Both the position numbers and the translations under genes were made by a program. A stretch of DNA of 6,155 nucleotides from Nannocystaceae bacterium (GTDB taxonomy: Bacteria > Myxococcota_A > Polyangia > Nannocystales > Nannocystaceae): NCBI GenBank assembly GCA_016763875.1, contig JAESSZ010000222.1, positions 1-6,155 of the forward strand. The letters are read 5' to 3'. Positions 4,901 to 6,155 of the stretch are shown piece by piece. The notes beneath the pieces are model-generated. The model was given only the letters and a program-made list of their open reading frames with translations. It made no database searches and was not told where the DNA came from. Each line of letters starts with the position of its first letter. Position 1 is the first letter of the stretch.

Positions 4901-6155
4901 GTGCAGTTTGTTGATCACGTAAGAGTTTATGTAGCTGCGGGTCGCGGTGGCGACGGCATGGTCGCCTGGCGGCGCGAGAAGTACGTGCCGCGCGGCGGCC
5001 CGGCTGGTGGCGACGGAGGGACCGGCGGTGACGTCATCTTCGTTGCCGACGCACATCTCAGCACGCTGCTGGATCTGCGCTACCGCCAGCGGCTCAAGGC
5101 CGAGCATGGCCGGCCTGGATCCGGTCGCGATCGCAATGGTCGCGGCGGCGTCGATCTCATCGTGCGTGTCCCTGTGGGCACAGTTGTGACGGTCGAGGCG
5201 GTCGGTGAGTTGGATGCCTCGACGCCGATCGGCGGCGGGCTCGAAAACGTCATCATGGTTGAGCCAGGCGATGGCCCTCAACCGTATCTCGGGCTTCCCG
5301 CTGACGACGGCGCCGATGAACCTGATGCGACTTCGGACGAAGACCGCGATGACATCGGGGACCATCGAGACGCGGCGATGCTGCGCAACATGGAGCCGCG
5401 CGAAACTCGGTACGCGCCGGGCGACGTGGTCGCGGACCTGACCGAAGAGGGGCAGCAGATCGTCGTGGCGCGCGGCGGCGGCGGCGGTCGCGGCAATATC
5501 CATTTTCGCAGTTCGACCAATCGGTCCCCCGATCGGGCGGAGCCGGGCCAGGCGGGCGAGTGTCTGTCGTTGCGGCTTGAGCTGCGTTTGCTCGCCGACG
5601 TCGGCATGGTGGGTTACCCCAACGTCGGCAAGTCGACGTTCATCTCCAAGGTCAGTCGGGCGCGACCCAAGGTTGCCGACTACCCGTTCACGACCCTGGT
5701 GCCTCAACTTGGCGTCGTGCGTTTGGGCGAAGGGCGGTCCATGGTCGTCGCCGACATCCCCGGGCTTATCGACGGCGCCAGCGAAGGCCGTGGCTTGGGA
5801 CACCAGTTTTTGCGTCACCTCGAGCGCACGCGGGTCTTGCTGCACATGTTGGCGCCTGATCCGACCGAGGGACGTGAGCCGCTCGTCGATCTCGACGCGT
5901 TGGAGCTGGAACTCGACCGATACGGGGCCGCATTTGAGGGACGACCGCGGGTTGTGGCCCTCAACAAACGCGACCTGCTGACGGATGAGGCGGGACGCGA
6001 GCAGATCTCGGAACTCCGTGCGACGTTGCGGGCGCGCAACATCCCGCTGTTTGTTATCTCCGCGCACACGGGCGCGGGTGTCGACAAATTGCTCGAGGCC
6101 ATCTGGCGGCGTATCGAGATGGCCCACGTGGCCGAAGCGGCGGCGGCGGCGGCCG
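4901..6155 (+). CDS. obg: Obg/CgtA family GTPase, 3' end outside window
   Basis: Obg is an essential GTPase that binds the 50S subunit and links ribosome assembly to stress and growth state. The visible 418 codons start at GTG (FVDHV, as in homologs). The N-terminal Obg fold includes GGPAGGDGGTGGDV (about 32-45) and the glycine stretch GGGGGRGN. The G domain has all five motifs: G1 GYPNVGKST (238-246), a G2 region DYPFTTLVPQLG, G3 DIPGL (285-289), G4 NKRD (355-358) and G5 SAHTG (387-391). The fold is interrupted at about 100-173 by an insertion of about 70 residues, very acidic near 133-156, between the VGTVV strand and VVADLTEEGQ, where E. coli-type Obg has a short loop. The frame is continuous across it, so it is not a frameshift. 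The visible part ends in a run of Ala from GCG/GCC codons. Position after rplU-rpmA is the classical context. Confidence 0.97.
   Translation, partial: MQFVDHVRVYVAAGRGGDGMVAWRREKYVPRGGPAGGDGGTGGDVIFVADAHLSTLLDLRYRQRLKAEHGRPGSGRDRNGRGGVDLIVRVPVGTVVTVEAVGELDASTPIGGGLENVIMVEPGDGPQPYLGLPADDGADEPDATSDEDRDDIGDHRDAAMLRNMEPRETRYAPGDVVADLTEEGQQIVVARGGGGGRGNIHFRSSTNRSPDRAEPGQAGECLSLRLELRLLADVGMVGYPNVGKSTFISKVSRARPKVADYPFTTLVPQLGVVRLGEGRSMVVADIPGLIDGASEGRGLGHQFLRHLERTRVLLHMLAPDPTEGREPLVDLDALELELDRYGAAFEGRPRVVALNKRDLLTDEAGREQISELRATLRARNIPLFVISAHTGAGVDKLLEAIWRRIEMAHVAEAAAAAA

Noticed and set aside
4547..6127. Long (526-codon) open frame on the minus strand opposite rpmA and obg
   Set aside because: It lies antisense to firmly identified genes; long antisense frames are common in GC-rich DNA and the translation is an Arg/Asp/His-rich composition with no motif.

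Overview
This GC-rich bacterial window looks like a piece of a myxobacterium-type genome (Myxococcota). The main argument is that two neighbouring secreted proteins both end in a MYXO-CTERM-like tail (Cys-x-Cys, Trp-containing hydrophobic segment, Arg cluster), a sorting signal characteristic of that phylum. The Asp/Gly/Ser/Thr-rich linker before each tail is also typical of large myxobacterial surface proteins. I cannot place it more finely; a Nannocystis-like lineage is a guess.

Layout. Positions 1-754 (minus strand) hold most of a lytic transglycosylase lipoprotein whose 3' end lies outside the window. A 144-bp divergent gap follows. Positions 899-4034 (plus strand) hold two tandem paralogous genes that overlap by 20 bp. 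Both encode secreted metzincin-like proteins with signal peptide, protease-like domain, Ig-like domain, acidic linker and MYXO-CTERM tail. After a 182-bp non-coding stretch with a TTGACA promoter candidate comes the conserved cluster rplU (ribosomal protein L21), rpmA (L27) and obg (ribosome-associated GTPase), the last cut by the right edge.

How the genes work together. rplU-rpmA-obg is a widespread housekeeping operon linking large-subunit components to a 50S assembly/stress GTPase. A perfect 8-bp stem-loop directly after the rpmA stop may tune obg relative to the ribosomal genes. The two MYXO-CTERM proteins are probably co-expressed cell-surface proteins. The transglycosylase acts on the cell wall and is transcribed away from them; no functional link is visible.

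Most noteworthy: (i) both paralogs carry Gln in place of the first zinc-ligand His of the HExxHxxGxxH metzincin motif, while the Glu, the other two His and the Met-turn are intact; (ii) the Obg protein carries an acidic insertion of about 70 residues in its N-terminal Obg domain. I see no CRISPR array, mobile element, tRNA or rRNA, and no multi-gene defence or biosynthetic system.
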